Shown here: piece after piece, positions 1-9,479 of the stretch | Layout of the letters: every line of letters begins with the position of its first letter | Position numbering within the stretch: position 1 is the stretch's first letter | Source of the DNA: Ehrlichia japonica | GTDB taxonomy: Bacteria > Pseudomonadota > Alphaproteobacteria > Rickettsiales > Anaplasmataceae | Assembly: GCF_000632845.1 (NCBI RefSeq) | Contig: NZ_CP007474.1 | Coordinates: 124,001 to 188,000 of the forward strand | DNA length: 64,000 bases | Reading direction: 5' to 3' | Made by a program: the position numbers and the translations under genes | Notes under the pieces: model-generated | Databases searched by the model: none | What the model saw: the letters and a program-made list of their open reading frames with translations, nothing else | What the model was told of the DNA's origin: nothing

Positions 1-646
1 AAAGGTCTGTGATTTACACTTCTTAATATCATCGGTAACCATGATCTTTATGAACTTATATGACATTAGTTTAAGTCTTTTGTTATGTTGATTTGTAATT
101 GTTAATTCGTAATGCTGTTATTATTAATGACTAAGGTGTTTCAGTAAATAAAGGTCTGTGATTTACACTTCTTAATATTATCGGTAACCATGATCTTTAT
201 GAATTTATATGACATTAGTTTAAGTCTTTTGTTATGTTGATTTGTAATTGTTAATTCGTAATGCTGTTATTATTAATGACTAAGGTGTTTCAGTAAATAA
301 AGGTCTGTGATTTACACTTCTTAATATTATCGGTAACCATGATCTTTATGAATTTATATGACATCAGTTTAAGTTTTTTGTTATGTTGATTTGTAATTGT
401 TAATTCGTAATGCTGTTATTATTAATGACTAAGGTATTTTAGTAAATAAAGGTCTGTGATTTACACTTCTTAATATTATCGGTAACCATGATCTTTATGA
501 ATTTATATGACATCAGTTTAAGTTTTTTGTTATGTTGATTTGTAATTGTTAATTCGTAATGCTGTTATTATTAATGACTAAGGTATTTTAGTAAATAAAG
601 GTCTATGATTTACACTTCTTAATATCATCAGTAACCATGATCTTTA
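1..646. repeat. 149-bp tandem repeat array, about 4.3 copies
   Basis: Copies start at 1, 150, 299, 448 and 597, an exact 149-bp period. The last copy is partial and stops near 646, and the array probably continues beyond the left edge of the window. Copies differ by only a few substitutions; for example GTGTTTC becomes GTATTTT near the end of units 3 and 4. No open frame runs through it. It lies just downstream of ctaG, and 647-705 is ordinary AT-rich spacer. Such intergenic tandem repeats are known in Ehrlichia, especially E. ruminantium. Confidence 0.97.
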
Positions 647-705
647 TAATTTGAATATGTATTTTAGATAGGTTTGTATACACATTGATCATAGAATTCA
701 TTTCT

Positions 706-1230
706 TTATTCTTTGTATTTGAAAAATACATATGAAAGAGTGATTAATTTTACATCGGCGGTGTCAGGATCAGTTTCTATAGCAGGATCTATAAAAAATA
801 ATACAGGCATTATAGTCTTTTGATGGGGAGCCAGGGTTTGTTTGCTGAAACAAAAACAAGCAACTTTGTTGAAGTATTTTCCTGCTTTATGAGGAGTAAC
901 ATTGTATACAGCTATTCCGGAGATGTCTTTATCAGATAAATTTTCTGCTCGATAAAAAATTAATTTTTGTTCTCCTGGTTTTACGAATACATAAGGTAGT
1001 TCTGGATAAAATTTCCATGACAATTGTTTATTGATATCTGCATTGAACCTAACTTTAATGATAGTATTTCCTATTTTAGAATTTGATAAAGTACCTGTTT
1101 TTACTGTTCCTCCGTAACCTGTTACCTTACAAAATATGCTATATAATGGGACTGAAGCATATGCTAAGCATATCATAGATAGTATTATTACTATTAAAGC
1201 ATAGATAGTATGTTTTATTCTTGGCTTCAT
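706..1230 (-). CDS. ctaG: cytochrome c oxidase assembly protein CtaG/Cox11
   Basis: Copper chaperone that inserts CuB into subunit I of cytochrome c oxidase; it is anchored in the inner membrane and acts on the periplasmic side. The 174-aa protein has one N-terminal membrane segment (about residues 8-25), a Cys soon after it (C34), and the family CFCF motif at C125-F126-C127, whose cysteines bind Cu(I). Length is normal for alphaproteobacterial Cox11. Its ATG overlaps the stop of rnc by 4 bp (ATGA), so translation is probably coupled; it is the last gene of the six-gene hflK operon. Its clients, the oxidase subunits, are encoded at 51.8-54.2 kb. Confidence 0.95.
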   Translation of the reverse strand: MKPRIKHTIYALIVIILSMICLAYASVPLYSIFCKVTGYGGTVKTGTLSNSKIGNTIIKVRFNADINKQLSWKFYPELPYVFVKPGEQKLIFYRAENLSDKDISGIAVYNVTPHKAGKYFNKVACFCFSKQTLAPHQKTIMPVLFFIDPAIETDPDTADVKLITLSYVFFKYKE

Positions 1231-1907
1231 TTTGTCTTATCATTAATCTGATGTAACATTAAGCTTGCTGCTTTTTGTTCAGCTAATTTCTTATTATGAC
1301 CAGTTGCTTGTATTGCTGTATAAGGTGGAATTCTTACTTCTACTGTGAACGTAGGATTATGGTCTGGCCCAGATTTGTTTACAATGTGATATGTGGGAGC
1401 TGATAACTTTTTTCCTTGTACTAATTCTTGTAGTATAGTTTTTGCATCTTGTGGAGGGGTATTCATATCTGTTGCAGAATGTTTCCAGAATAAATGTATA
1501 AAATCTTGTGCTGCTGTTAATCCTCCATCAAGATATATTGCGCCTATTAAGGCTTCTAGTGCGTTTTCTAAATTACGAAGGTTATTTACACCACCACAAG
1601 CTCTTTCTCCATCTGACATCATAATAAATTGTCCTAAATTTATAGATTGTGCAACTTCCACTAACTTGTTTCCACAAACTAAAGCTGTTTTCTTTTTAGC
1701 AAGATTGCCTTCTGTATCTTTAGGGAAAATATTAAACAGCATTTCAGATATTACTATATTTAATACTGCATCTCCCAGAAATTCTAATCTTTCATAGTTA
1801 AATTTCATTGTGTCCTTTGATATTATACTGGGATGAGTCAATGCCTCATTTAATAATTGTAAATTTTTAAAATTATATTTTATGATTTCCGATATATTTT
1901 TTGTCAT
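1227..1907 (-). CDS. rnc: ribonuclease III
   Basis: Double-strand-specific endoribonuclease that processes rRNA precursors and cleaves structured mRNAs in the cytoplasm. The 226-aa protein has the RNase III signature at about E39-D46 (ERLEFLGD), with the second acidic cluster near residues 115-125, and a C-terminal double-stranded RNA binding domain from about 150 to 224. Length is standard. It lies 10 bp downstream of lolA and overlaps ctaG by 4 bp. No odd features. Confidence 0.97.
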   Translation of the reverse strand: MTKNISEIIKYNFKNLQLLNEALTHPSIISKDTMKFNYERLEFLGDAVLNIVISEMLFNIFPKDTEGNLAKKKTALVCGNKLVEVAQSINLGQFIMMSDGERACGGVNNLRNLENALEALIGAIYLDGGLTAAQDFIHLFWKHSATDMNTPPQDAKTILQELVQGKKLSAPTYHIVNKSGPDHNPTFTVEVRIPPYTAIQATGHNKKLAEQKAASLMLHQINDKTK

Positions 1908-1917
1908 GTTTTTATTT

Positions 1918-2499
1918 TTAATTGTAATAAGAAGTGTTATGCTTAAATTCTGTTTCTGCTATGGTAATATTATTTTGAATATTGTAGAACTTGATGTAAG
2001 TTATAGAGTCTGGATTTGCTATATTTAATCCGACAATTTCTGTGGGATGTATATTGAAAATTACATCTGCTTGTAGTTGATTTTTTTGATCTTGTATAGT
2101 AATTATTTTTTTGTTATCAACTGTACTTATATTTAAAAAGATTATATCTTTTGTATTTTGAATATTAGAACTTAATAAGTTAATAATAGGATTGTTAATT
2201 ATTGAATAAGAATATTCTTCTAGTTCCTTATCATAGTAAGAAACATTTGTGCCTTGTATTATAATAGAAGCTGGGGTAGGAGGGTAATAGTCCCATTTTA
2301 GCAATCCAGGTTTTTTCATGATAACCATTCCATATTGGGTGGCATTGTTAATAGAATTTGTTTGTATAAATTCTGCTTTAAAAGAATGTATAGCATTAAA
2401 ATACATAAGTGATTGTACTTTGATTGCTTCGCTTGAATACGAATGTATGCTAAAAAAGTACACCACAAAGAAAAACACACACACTATCCTAGGGTTCAT
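1918..2499 (-). CDS. lolA: LolA-like outer-membrane lipoprotein carrier
   Basis: Periplasmic chaperone that ferries lipoproteins from the LolCDE exporter to the outer membrane. The 193-aa protein has a hydrophobic signal peptide (about residues 1-22), the family opening 'FKAEFIQ', and the hallmark 'KKPGLLKWDYYPP' followed by 'YYDKELEEYSY', which match the rPG.lRWdY..P and yD.eleq pattern of LolA. Sequence divergence is high, as usual for this family, so the symbol rests on motif order and size. It lies 1 bp after degP in the same operon. A likely client, the BamD lipoprotein, is at 50.1 kb. Confidence 0.85.
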   Translation of the reverse strand: MNPRIVCVFFFVVYFFSIHSYSSEAIKVQSLMYFNAIHSFKAEFIQTNSINNATQYGMVIMKKPGLLKWDYYPPTPASIIIQGTNVSYYDKELEEYSYSIINNPIINLLSSNIQNTKDIIFLNISTVDNKKIITIQDQKNQLQADVIFNIHPTEIVGLNIANPDSITYIKFYNIQNNITIAETEFKHNTSYYN

Positions 2500-2500
2500 G

Positions 2501-3919
2501 CTACTGTCTTAGCTTAACACTAACAAAAGCTGATATATTATCCCTACTGATTAATAGCGCTACAGATTTATCTTTACGTACTTTCTTCATAACACGCTTA
2601 AAGTCTTCAAGATTATTTACTGGTACCTGATTGATTTGTAATATTATGTCTCCTTTTCTTATGTTTTTGGTTGAAGCATTACTTTTGGTGTCTATGTCTA
2701 GTATCATCACTCCTTTGACTTGTTCCTCTTCAGTGTTATTAGATGTGATTTTATTATGTTTTATGTTGCTTACGGTCAACCCCAACTCAGGTGATTGTAT
2801 AATATCCTTGGAATTCTCATTATCTGAAGTATCTGGATTTTCGAATTTTCCTATTTTGACTAGTATATTCATAATACTACCATTGCGAGATACAAGTAAT
2901 TTTACTTCATTATCTGCTTCTGATCTTAGTACTAATTGATGTAATTGTGATATTGAATTAATTTTGATTCCATTAAACTCAAGTATAATATCTCCTGGAA
3001 GTAAAGTTGCTTTATTTGCTGGACTACCTTTAATGACATTAGTAATTAAAGCTCCACTAACTTCTTTTAGTTTTAATGGTTCCATTAACTCTTCAGTTAC
3101 TGGTTGCATAACTACACCAAGCCAACCATGTTCTACTTTCTTTCCTTGGGATAGAACTTTTATTATAGGGATAGCACTGTTTGATGGAATAGCAAATCCA
3201 ACTCCTATATTACCACCTCCTTTTTGTGTAGATAATATTGCTGTGTTGATACCAATTACTTTACCATCTATATTGAATAGTGGTCCTCCGGAATTACCTT
3301 TATTGATTGCAGCATCAGTCTGTAAGAATTCTGTTGCTGTGCCAATATTAAGGTCTCTTGCACGTGCAGATATAATACCAATACTTGCAGATCCACCAAG
3401 ACCAAATGGATTGCCTATAGCAACTACCCAATCCCCGACCATAGTTGTATCAGAATCTCCAAAATCTAAATGAGGAAGTTTTTCGTTGACCTCAACTTTC
3501 AACACTGCTAAGTCTGTTTGTGGATCTACTCCTAAAATCTTTGCAGAAATTGATTTGTTATCGCTGAATGTTACATAAACTTCTTTCGCATTATGTACAA
3601 CATGGTAGTTAGTGACAATAATACCTGATTCGTCTACTACAAACCCTGATCCTGCACTTAATACTTCTTGCGGGGCATCTTTTTTAAGTGGTTTGCCTTC
3701 TAATATATTCCTTAAAAGATCCTCGATAGTTACTAGAGGAAATTGTTCCTGTGTTAGATCATGTACTATACTAACATTAACCACTGCTGGTATGGATTCT
3801 TTGATTAACTTAGAAAAGCCTGACCTTGGATCATATTGCTCCTCTTTATCAGCGGCTAAATTAGCTATAGGAATATTTACAAATGTTAGTATCAGTATCA
3901 GCAATAGGAATCTTTTCAT
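2501..3919 (-). CDS. degP: periplasmic serine protease DegP/HtrA (Do family)
   Basis: Envelope protease and chaperone that removes misfolded periplasmic proteins. The 472-aa precursor has an N-terminal signal peptide (about 1-22) and a trypsin-like domain with triad H106 (TNYHVVHN), D136 (PQTDLAVL) and S210 (KGNSGGP). Two PDZ domains follow, roughly 265-360 and 385-470, the first containing 'GWLGVVMQPV'. This is full Do-family length. The start lies 3 bp after the hflC stop. HtrA is an established immunodominant antigen in Ehrlichia. The pairing with hflK/hflC is common in alphaproteobacteria and suggests joint envelope quality control. Confidence 0.96.
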   Translation of the reverse strand: MKRFLLLILILTFVNIPIANLAADKEEQYDPRSGFSKLIKESIPAVVNVSIVHDLTQEQFPLVTIEDLLRNILEGKPLKKDAPQEVLSAGSGFVVDESGIIVTNYHVVHNAKEVYVTFSDNKSISAKILGVDPQTDLAVLKVEVNEKLPHLDFGDSDTTMVGDWVVAIGNPFGLGGSASIGIISARARDLNIGTATEFLQTDAAINKGNSGGPLFNIDGKVIGINTAILSTQKGGGNIGVGFAIPSNSAIPIIKVLSQGKKVEHGWLGVVMQPVTEELMEPLKLKEVSGALITNVIKGSPANKATLLPGDIILEFNGIKINSISQLHQLVLRSEADNEVKLLVSRNGSIMNILVKIGKFENPDTSDNENSKDIIQSPELGLTVSNIKHNKITSNNTEEEQVKGVMILDIDTKSNASTKNIRKGDIILQINQVPVNNLEDFKRVMKKVRKDKSVALLISRDNISAFVSVKLRQ

Positions 3920-3922
3920 TAA

Positions 3923-4795
3923 TTACTTACCTCTTTCTTTATTAAACAAATTAATAAAATCATTATTAGGTGATAAAATAATCCTTGTATTTTTTCCATC
4001 AAAAGCATGCTTGTAGGCTTGCATTGTTCTGTAGAAGCTAAAGAAATTTGGATCGGCTTTTAAAGCGTCATTGTAAATCTTTGATGCTGTGGCGTCTCCA
4101 TTTCCTCGAATTATTTGTGCTTCTTTAATCGCATTTGCAATGATAATACGTGTTTGGAGATCTGCGTCAGCTTTTATGCGCTGTGAGGCTGCTTCCCCTT
4201 CTGCTCTAATTTCTTTTGCCTCTTTTTCTCTATCTGTTTGCATACGTCTAAATATGGCCATGCTATTTTCTTCTGGTAGATCTGCACGTTTGATTCTAAC
4301 ATCTACCATTTCTATTCCAAATTTTTTAGAATCTTTGCTAACTCCTTCTTGTATTACTGCCATAACTTCTGATCTTGCCTCATTTAAGAAGTTAATAAGT
4401 GATACGTTCCCTATTTTTTCACGAATATTTGATTCAATAATAGAACTTAATCTATTTTTTAATCCTGTCTCATTCCTAACTGTTTGATAAAATTTAACAG
4501 GGTCTACAACTCTGTATTTTGCATAAGAGTCAACAATAAATCTTTTTTGGTCAGCTGCAATGACTTCTCTTGAATCAGAGCTAATGTCGATGATCCTTTT
4601 GTCAATGTAGACAACCTTTTGTATTAAAGGTACTTTAAAATATAAGCCACTATCATGTATTTGCTTAACTACGCGTCCAAACTGTAATACTATTGACTGA
4701 TGTGCTTCATCTACAATAAACATGGAGTTTAGTAGTACAACTACTGTTGCAATAGTAAAAAATCCTAATATGAACTTGAATGTTTTATTATTCAT
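3923..4795 (-). CDS. hflC: membrane protease modulator HflC
   Basis: SPFH/prohibitin-family protein that with HflK forms a membrane complex regulating the FtsH protease. The 290-aa protein has one N-terminal membrane segment (about 7-28), then the SPFH domain starting 'VDEAHQSIVLQFGRV', and a charged helical tail (about 190-240, rich in E, A, R and K) typical of the coiled region. Length matches the family. It lies between hflK (3-bp gap) and degP (3-bp gap), so the operon order is hflK-hflC-degP. Confidence 0.96.
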   Translation of the reverse strand: MNNKTFKFILGFFTIATVVVLLNSMFIVDEAHQSIVLQFGRVVKQIHDSGLYFKVPLIQKVVYIDKRIIDISSDSREVIAADQKRFIVDSYAKYRVVDPVKFYQTVRNETGLKNRLSSIIESNIREKIGNVSLINFLNEARSEVMAVIQEGVSKDSKKFGIEMVDVRIKRADLPEENSMAIFRRMQTDREKEAKEIRAEGEAASQRIKADADLQTRIIIANAIKEAQIIRGNGDATASKIYNDALKADPNFFSFYRTMQAYKHAFDGKNTRIILSPNNDFINLFNKERGK

Positions 4796-4798
4796 GAC

Positions 4799-5872
4799 TT
4801 ACCTACTATTTCTAGGATCTGCTAATGGAAAGTAAGAAAGCATACCTTTAAGGTCATCACTGACCACAACCTTATCGTTTTTGCTTAGTATTTCTTCCAT
4901 TGTTTCTAAATATAAACGATTCCTTACTGCGTCAGGTTGATTTACATATTCTTTATAAAGTGAAGTAAACCTTTTTGTATTACCTTCAGCTGCATTAACT
5001 ACTTCACTCTCATATGCTTCTGCATCTAATTTAATTTTTATAGCTTCACCTTTAGCTCTTGGTAACACCTGATTACGATATGCATATGCCTCATTAATCA
5101 ATTTTTCCTTATCAGCTCTTGCACTTTGTACATCTCTAAAAGAATTAATGACTTTTTCTGGAGGATCAACTTTTTTTAGCTGAATCGATAAAACTTCAAC
5201 TCCCATATTATACTGATCTAGGATATTTTGTAATAACATTTTAGTTTCTTGTGAGATTACAGCTCTTCCTTTTCCTTCAATTGCAAAGGATATAGAGCTT
5301 TTTCCAATGACTTCGCGCATTGCACTTTCTGCTGCATTTTTTACTGTGTCGCCTACTTGATTATCTCTAACTTTGAACAAGTAATTATATGCGTCATTAA
5401 TACGCCAGTGAACATCAAAGTTTATGCTAACTATGTTTTCATCTCCAGTTAACATTACACCTTCTCCATGATCTGAAGTACTATCTGAATAAAATCTAGA
5501 ACCTATTTCTTCTCTATTGACTGTTTTAACTTTTAACTTAATTACATGCCCAATAGGTGATGGGAGATAATAGCGTAATCCGGGACCTACAGTATTATGA
5601 TATTTACCAAATAATAGTTGTACAGCTTCTTCTTCTGGTTCAACGATGTAAAAACCAGAACCCATATATAAAAGCACTACAACTAGAAGTACTATTATAA
5701 ATTGTGCTTTTCCATGATTGCTGAGTTGTGTACTTTTCTTGTTTTTTAGAAACGAACTAAACATATTATTGAAACGGAAAATAATTTTATTAATATCATT
5801 GGAGCTTTTATATTCTTTGGATTTATGATCTTCTTTATTGTTATTGTTCCAAGGATCCTGATCATCAAACAT
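4799..5872 (-). CDS. hflK: membrane protease modulator HflK
   Basis: Partner of HflC in the FtsH-associated SPFH complex of the inner membrane. The 357-aa protein starts with a hydrophilic Asn/Asp/Lys-rich stretch (residues 1-55; 'DDQDPWNNNN' resembles the usual HflK N terminus), followed by a membrane segment (about 57-75) and the SPFH domain beginning 'VEPEEEAVQLLFGKY'. It lacks the long Gly-rich N terminus of enterobacterial HflK. It is the first gene of the six-gene operon, so the promoter should lie in 5873-6100. Confidence 0.95.
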   Translation of the reverse strand: MFDDQDPWNNNNKEDHKSKEYKSSNDINKIIFRFNNMFSSFLKNKKSTQLSNHGKAQFIIVLLVVVLLYMGSGFYIVEPEEEAVQLLFGKYHNTVGPGLRYYLPSPIGHVIKLKVKTVNREEIGSRFYSDSTSDHGEGVMLTGDENIVSINFDVHWRINDAYNYLFKVRDNQVGDTVKNAAESAMREVIGKSSISFAIEGKGRAVISQETKMLLQNILDQYNMGVEVLSIQLKKVDPPEKVINSFRDVQSARADKEKLINEAYAYRNQVLPRAKGEAIKIKLDAEAYESEVVNAAEGNTKRFTSLYKEYVNQPDAVRNRLYLETMEEILSKNDKVVVSDDLKGMLSYFPLADPRNSR

Positions 5873-6676
5873 AAGCTATTCCAACCTACCTCAACTAAAA
5901 TGTTTTACCTGTTATTAAGCACATTATACACATTTTAGCGTATAATAAAATATAACTATTGTTACATTACATTAAAAGAACCGAAATTACTAATATCAAC
6001 TCTTCAGAAATCAAGAAGATCCTGATTGTGTATAACAATAGGTTAATAATCTATTGAAAATGCTTATGTATGTCAAAGTTTATTTTTTAGTGTTAAATAT
6101 GGAAAAAATTAATATTAATAATTTGGTATCTATCTGATAGATTTTCAATTTTTATAATTATGTATTATATTGATTAAGTTTTTTTACATAGAGTTTATTA
6201 TGTTAAAATATGCTTGAGTCAATTAGTAAGTTCATATGTCCTGATAATTAGCTAATTTGAAATATTTTTGCTAAAGAAAATTAGTGCTGTAAAGAATTAA
6301 TTTATTTGCTAATTAAATAAGATAATGTTGATTGTGAATATGTTAAATACTAAATAATGTGTTTATGAAGTTAAGATTTATTTGTTTTATTCCTACAAAT
6401 TAATAATAATTGACTTTTTAAATATTTACATATAAAGGAATAATAGAAAGGTGTTGCATAACATTCTCAGTTATAAGATTTTTCATGAAGTTAGGTTGCA
6501 GCAGTTTTGATATATTGGTGTTGTGTTGTCAATGTGTTTACATTTTTGTGTCCAAAAAAACAAACAATGGATTACTATATAAACTAATTTTTAGGAAAAG
6601 TCTTTTATTTTTATTTAATAAACATTATAGAGTGTTTTGTTGATATTGTTATTCATAAATTTGTGAGGGATTGATA
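5873..6676. other. non-coding gap hflK / virB2-1
   Basis: Divergent intergenic region of about 800 bp between hflK (minus) and the first virB2 (plus). It is very AT-rich and stop-dense in all frames. It must hold promoters for both directions, but I cannot place a convincing -35/-10 pair. I see no repeat, tRNA or palindrome worth naming. Confidence 0.6.
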
Positions 6677-7048
6677 ATGCTATATAGTATAGGTAGATGT
6701 TTTATAGGTAGAGCGCTTCTATTTTTGTTGCTCATAATGTTTTCTATAGCACCAAATATAAGTAATGCTAATACTAATGATGCTAAGAATGATACAGTTA
6801 CTAAGGTTATATGTAATGTTGTTGTGTTTGTCCAAAAGTTAGGTCTTCCTATTATGACTGGAGTAATACTTGGTTCAAGTATTATGGCGATATTTGGAAG
6901 GTTACCATGGCCAGCAATAGTAATGTTAGTTGTATTTACAGCAATATTCTTTGGAGCAGGTAAACTGATATCTAAGTTTGCTGGTGGAATAGCAGACCTT
7001 TCTGCTGATAAGTTTGATTGTACTTCGATATCAGGATCAGGACCATAA
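6677..7048 (+). CDS. virB2: VirB2-like type IV secretion pilin, copy 1 (isolated)
   Basis: Major pilus subunit of a VirB-type T4SS. About 123 aa: an N-terminal signal peptide ending near 'ISNANA/T', then a conserved core of two hydrophobic helices separated by 'GRLPWPA', and a short C-terminal tail with one Cys ('FDCTS'). The core matches the downstream copies almost exactly, but the signal peptide and tail are distinct and it is the most divergent of the five. ATG 6677 is preferred to TTG 6671 because GAGGG at 6664-6668 gives 8-nt spacing. It stands alone, 1.65 kb upstream of the tandem array, and is followed by a hairpin at 7084-7109. Confidence 0.9.
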   Translation: MLYSIGRCFIGRALLFLLLIMFSIAPNISNANTNDAKNDTVTKVICNVVVFVQKLGLPIMTGVILGSSIMAIFGRLPWPAIVMLVVFTAIFFGAGKLISKFAGGIADLSADKFDCTSISGSGP

Positions 7049-7083
7049 AGTTAAGTGATGGTATTATATGCTTTGTGAAGAAT

Positions 7084-7109
7084 AGTTGTTTTTCTGATAT
7101 AAAATAACT
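7084..7109 (+). terminator. hairpin downstream of virB2-1
   Basis: Inverted repeat AGTTGTTTT / AAAATAACT with an 8-nt loop, 9 pairs including one G-U wobble, about 36 bp after the virB2-1 stop and followed by TTATTTCT. It could be a weak intrinsic terminator or a 3' mRNA-stabilising stem for a highly expressed pilin message. It is AT-rich, so the call is tentative. Confidence 0.4.
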
Positions 7110-8704
7110 TTATTTCTGAACATTCCTATCATATTCAGTTGGCAGATGGATGCGAACAAAAAATTAGTGAGTCAGTTATACTAAGTTGTTGATAATGTTA
7201 ATTTTTTGACAAATTATCTTAATTTAATTATAACTGGCTTCTGCATTTTGTATATGTAAATGAAGTAATATATTGTATACCTACTAGATTATATAAGATA
7301 TATGTATTCATTTCATGACTGATACTCCAAATTATTCATGTGTGTGCTGAATTTAGATAGTAATTACATGCATTTGTGTAGCATTTATTTTTAGTTTTCT
7401 AGGTGTAGTTGTTACCTACTTTATCATTTTTTGTTGCATCAGAAATTATAATAGTTGTCAATGTAATCAATGTATATAAAAAACACTTGAACGGCAGACG
7501 TCCGTTACAGCTTTTTGCAATTTCTTTATATTATGAGAGTACAAACTTCAAGTTTAATGGATAAAAAAATTAATTATATGTTCTTAAAATAGCATTTCTT
7601 TAATAAACATATGTGTTTTCTTACAAAAATTCACAGTAGTGCCAAAATTATATTAGAGGAATATAAGATGAATAAATTGTAAGAAGAATTTTTACAATAA
7701 TCACAAAAATTGAATATTATGCTAAGTATGTGTTAGTTTTAAGTAATATTTAAGAAAATGTGAATGCTTTGTCAGTGTTGTGTATTTTACAAAAGTAGTA
7801 ATAAATTGTTGTGATATTTTTATGTGTTCTGTTACGGGGTTGCATGTTAATGAATTCCAACTTTAGTCTGTTAGTGTTTTATATCCCTTATATTTTGAAA
7901 AATTGTTTTTCTAATAAAAGTTGTCCTATCTAATGTATATTAAATACATCATCAGTTTACATTATGTTAATTGTTTTGTGTTGTACTTATGTTAACTTAT
8001 ACAACAGTAAGTTGAGATTAGAGTGTGTGAATTCTTAATATATCAACATTGTTGTTATTTTGGTAGCATGGGTATTTGTTGATGGGGTTATGATGTTTAT
8101 AAAATATATATGAAAGAAATTTTTTATAATCACTATGATTTTTAATGCTTTTTGTATATTACAAAATTATAGGTGTGTTATTAATAGTATGTAAGGTAGA
8201 TGATGTATTTGTTGTAATAAGGATCAGGGAAGCCACGTTTCTACTACAGGTTTGTTTGTGCTTTTGTAGTGTAATTATTTAATATGTTGTGTTACATATA
8301 GTAATTCACAGGCCTATTACAATAGTATCATATAATTCTTGGTTTGTTATTATGGATAATGAACAGTAAAGAACTACGAAAATATGTGGATTAATAACAA
8401 TATTGTGAAATTTGTTAAAAAAGCAGAGATTCTCTGTATCTGATAATCAATAGTGATAATTACATATGATATAATATTGCGGTTAGTTTTCTGATGGTTG
8501 TTAGTAATGTGTAAAAAAGTATTTTAGACATAATTTAAGAGTGACCAGTGTTAGTAAGTTAGTGTGATAACATTACAGTAATGTTTTTTTAAACAGGTCA
8601 GTTCGGATTAAGCTTACTGAAAACAATGTATTACTGATTAAAGTGTGTGCCATATGTAGTAAGTTATTCAAGTATTTCAAAAATTCATTTAGGTATTGAG
8701 TTGT
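7110..8704. other. long non-coding gap virB2-1 / virB2-2
   Basis: About 1.6 kb with no credible coding frame on either strand, very AT-rich. I looked for decayed virB2 copies using the core codons and found none I can support. The only notable patch is the small GC-richer inverted repeat AACGG...CCGTT around 7490-7506. The function of the gap is unknown. It may be the remains of deleted or fully eroded genes, or a long regulatory leader. Confidence 0.6.
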
Positions 8705-9061
8705 ATGTTGAAGGCTATTTTTGTGTTTTTTATGATTATAGGATTTACTGGTGTAATTCCGTTAAGTTTTTCTAGTGCTACAGCACAAGCTACTACTGCT
8801 GACAATGATGATGTAAGTAAGGTTATATGTAATGTTATAGTGTTTGTACAGAAATTAGGATTACCAATCATGACAGGGGTAATACTTGGTTCAAGTATTA
8901 TGGCAATATTTGGAAGGTTACCATGGCCAGCAATAGTGATGTTGGTTGTGTTTACAGCAATATTTTTTGGTGCAGGTAAATTAGTTAGTAAATTTGTGAA
9001 TGGAATCAATAACAATATGACACAAAATGTAAAAGATTGTTCTACTACAACTTCAAGCTAA
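8705..9061 (+). CDS. virB2: VirB2-like type IV secretion pilin, copy 2
   Basis: First of four tandem pilin genes. It encodes 118 aa: a signal peptide (MLKAIFVFFM..., cleavage likely near 'ATAQA'), the invariant core beginning 'KVICNVIVFVQKLGLP' with the 'GRLPWPA' turn, and the tail 'VKDCSTTTSS'. ATG 8705 is chosen over TTG 8696 because the sister genes share the MLK start and AGG 8691-8693 is then at usable distance. Two Cys (one before helix 1, one in the tail) are conserved in all copies. The unit repeats at 414-418 bp intervals. Confidence 0.92.
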   Translation: MLKAIFVFFMIIGFTGVIPLSFSSATAQATTADNDDVSKVICNVIVFVQKLGLPIMTGVILGSSIMAIFGRLPWPAIVMLVVFTAIFFGAGKLVSKFVNGINNNMTQNVKDCSTTTSS

Positions 9062-9122
9062 CGAGTAAGTGATAAATTTTTATAATATGTTGCTAATGAA
9101 ATTTGCAAAAGGTGTGGGTCTT

Positions 9123-9479
9123 ATGTTAAAATCTATTCTAATATTTCTTATAATTATGGGATTTATTGGTGTTATGCCGTTAAATTTTTCTGTTGCTGTG
9201 GCACAAGGTGCCAGTAGTACTCAAAATGATGACGTAAGTAAGGTTATATGTAATGTTATAGTGTTTGTACAAAAATTGGGATTACCAATCATGACAGGGG
9301 TAATACTTGGTTCGAGTATTATGGCAATATTTGGAAGGTTACCATGGCCAGCAATAGTAATGTTGGTTGTGTTCACAGCAATATTTTTTGGTGCAGGTAA
9401 ATTAGTTAGTAAATTTGTGAGTGGGGTTAATAATAATATTACTGGTGGAACAGATTGTAGTACTACTGGATCACAGTAA
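9123..9479 (+). CDS. virB2: VirB2-like type IV secretion pilin, copy 3
   Basis: Second tandem pilin, 118 aa: signal peptide MLKSILIFLI... with cleavage near 'VAVAQG', then the near-identical two-helix core and the tail 'GGTDCSTTGSQ'. ATG 9123 is preferred because AAAGG at 9108-9112 is 10 nt upstream; GTG 9114 is too close to it. The frame remains open upstream to 9069, but the extra residues have no counterpart in the sister genes. It is 61 bp from the end of copy 2. Confidence 0.92.
   Translation: MLKSILIFLIIMGFIGVMPLNFSVAVAQGASSTQNDDVSKVICNVIVFVQKLGLPIMTGVILGSSIMAIFGRLPWPAIVMLVVFTAIFFGAGKLVSKFVSGVNNNITGGTDCSTTGSQ

Noticed and set aside
1-646. CRISPR array
   Set aside because: The 149-bp units are contiguous direct repeats without unique spacers.
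7485-7515. Possible minus-strand tRNA T-arm ('CACTTGAACGGCAG')
   Set aside because: No matching T-stem, anticodon arm or acceptor stem could be built from the flanks.
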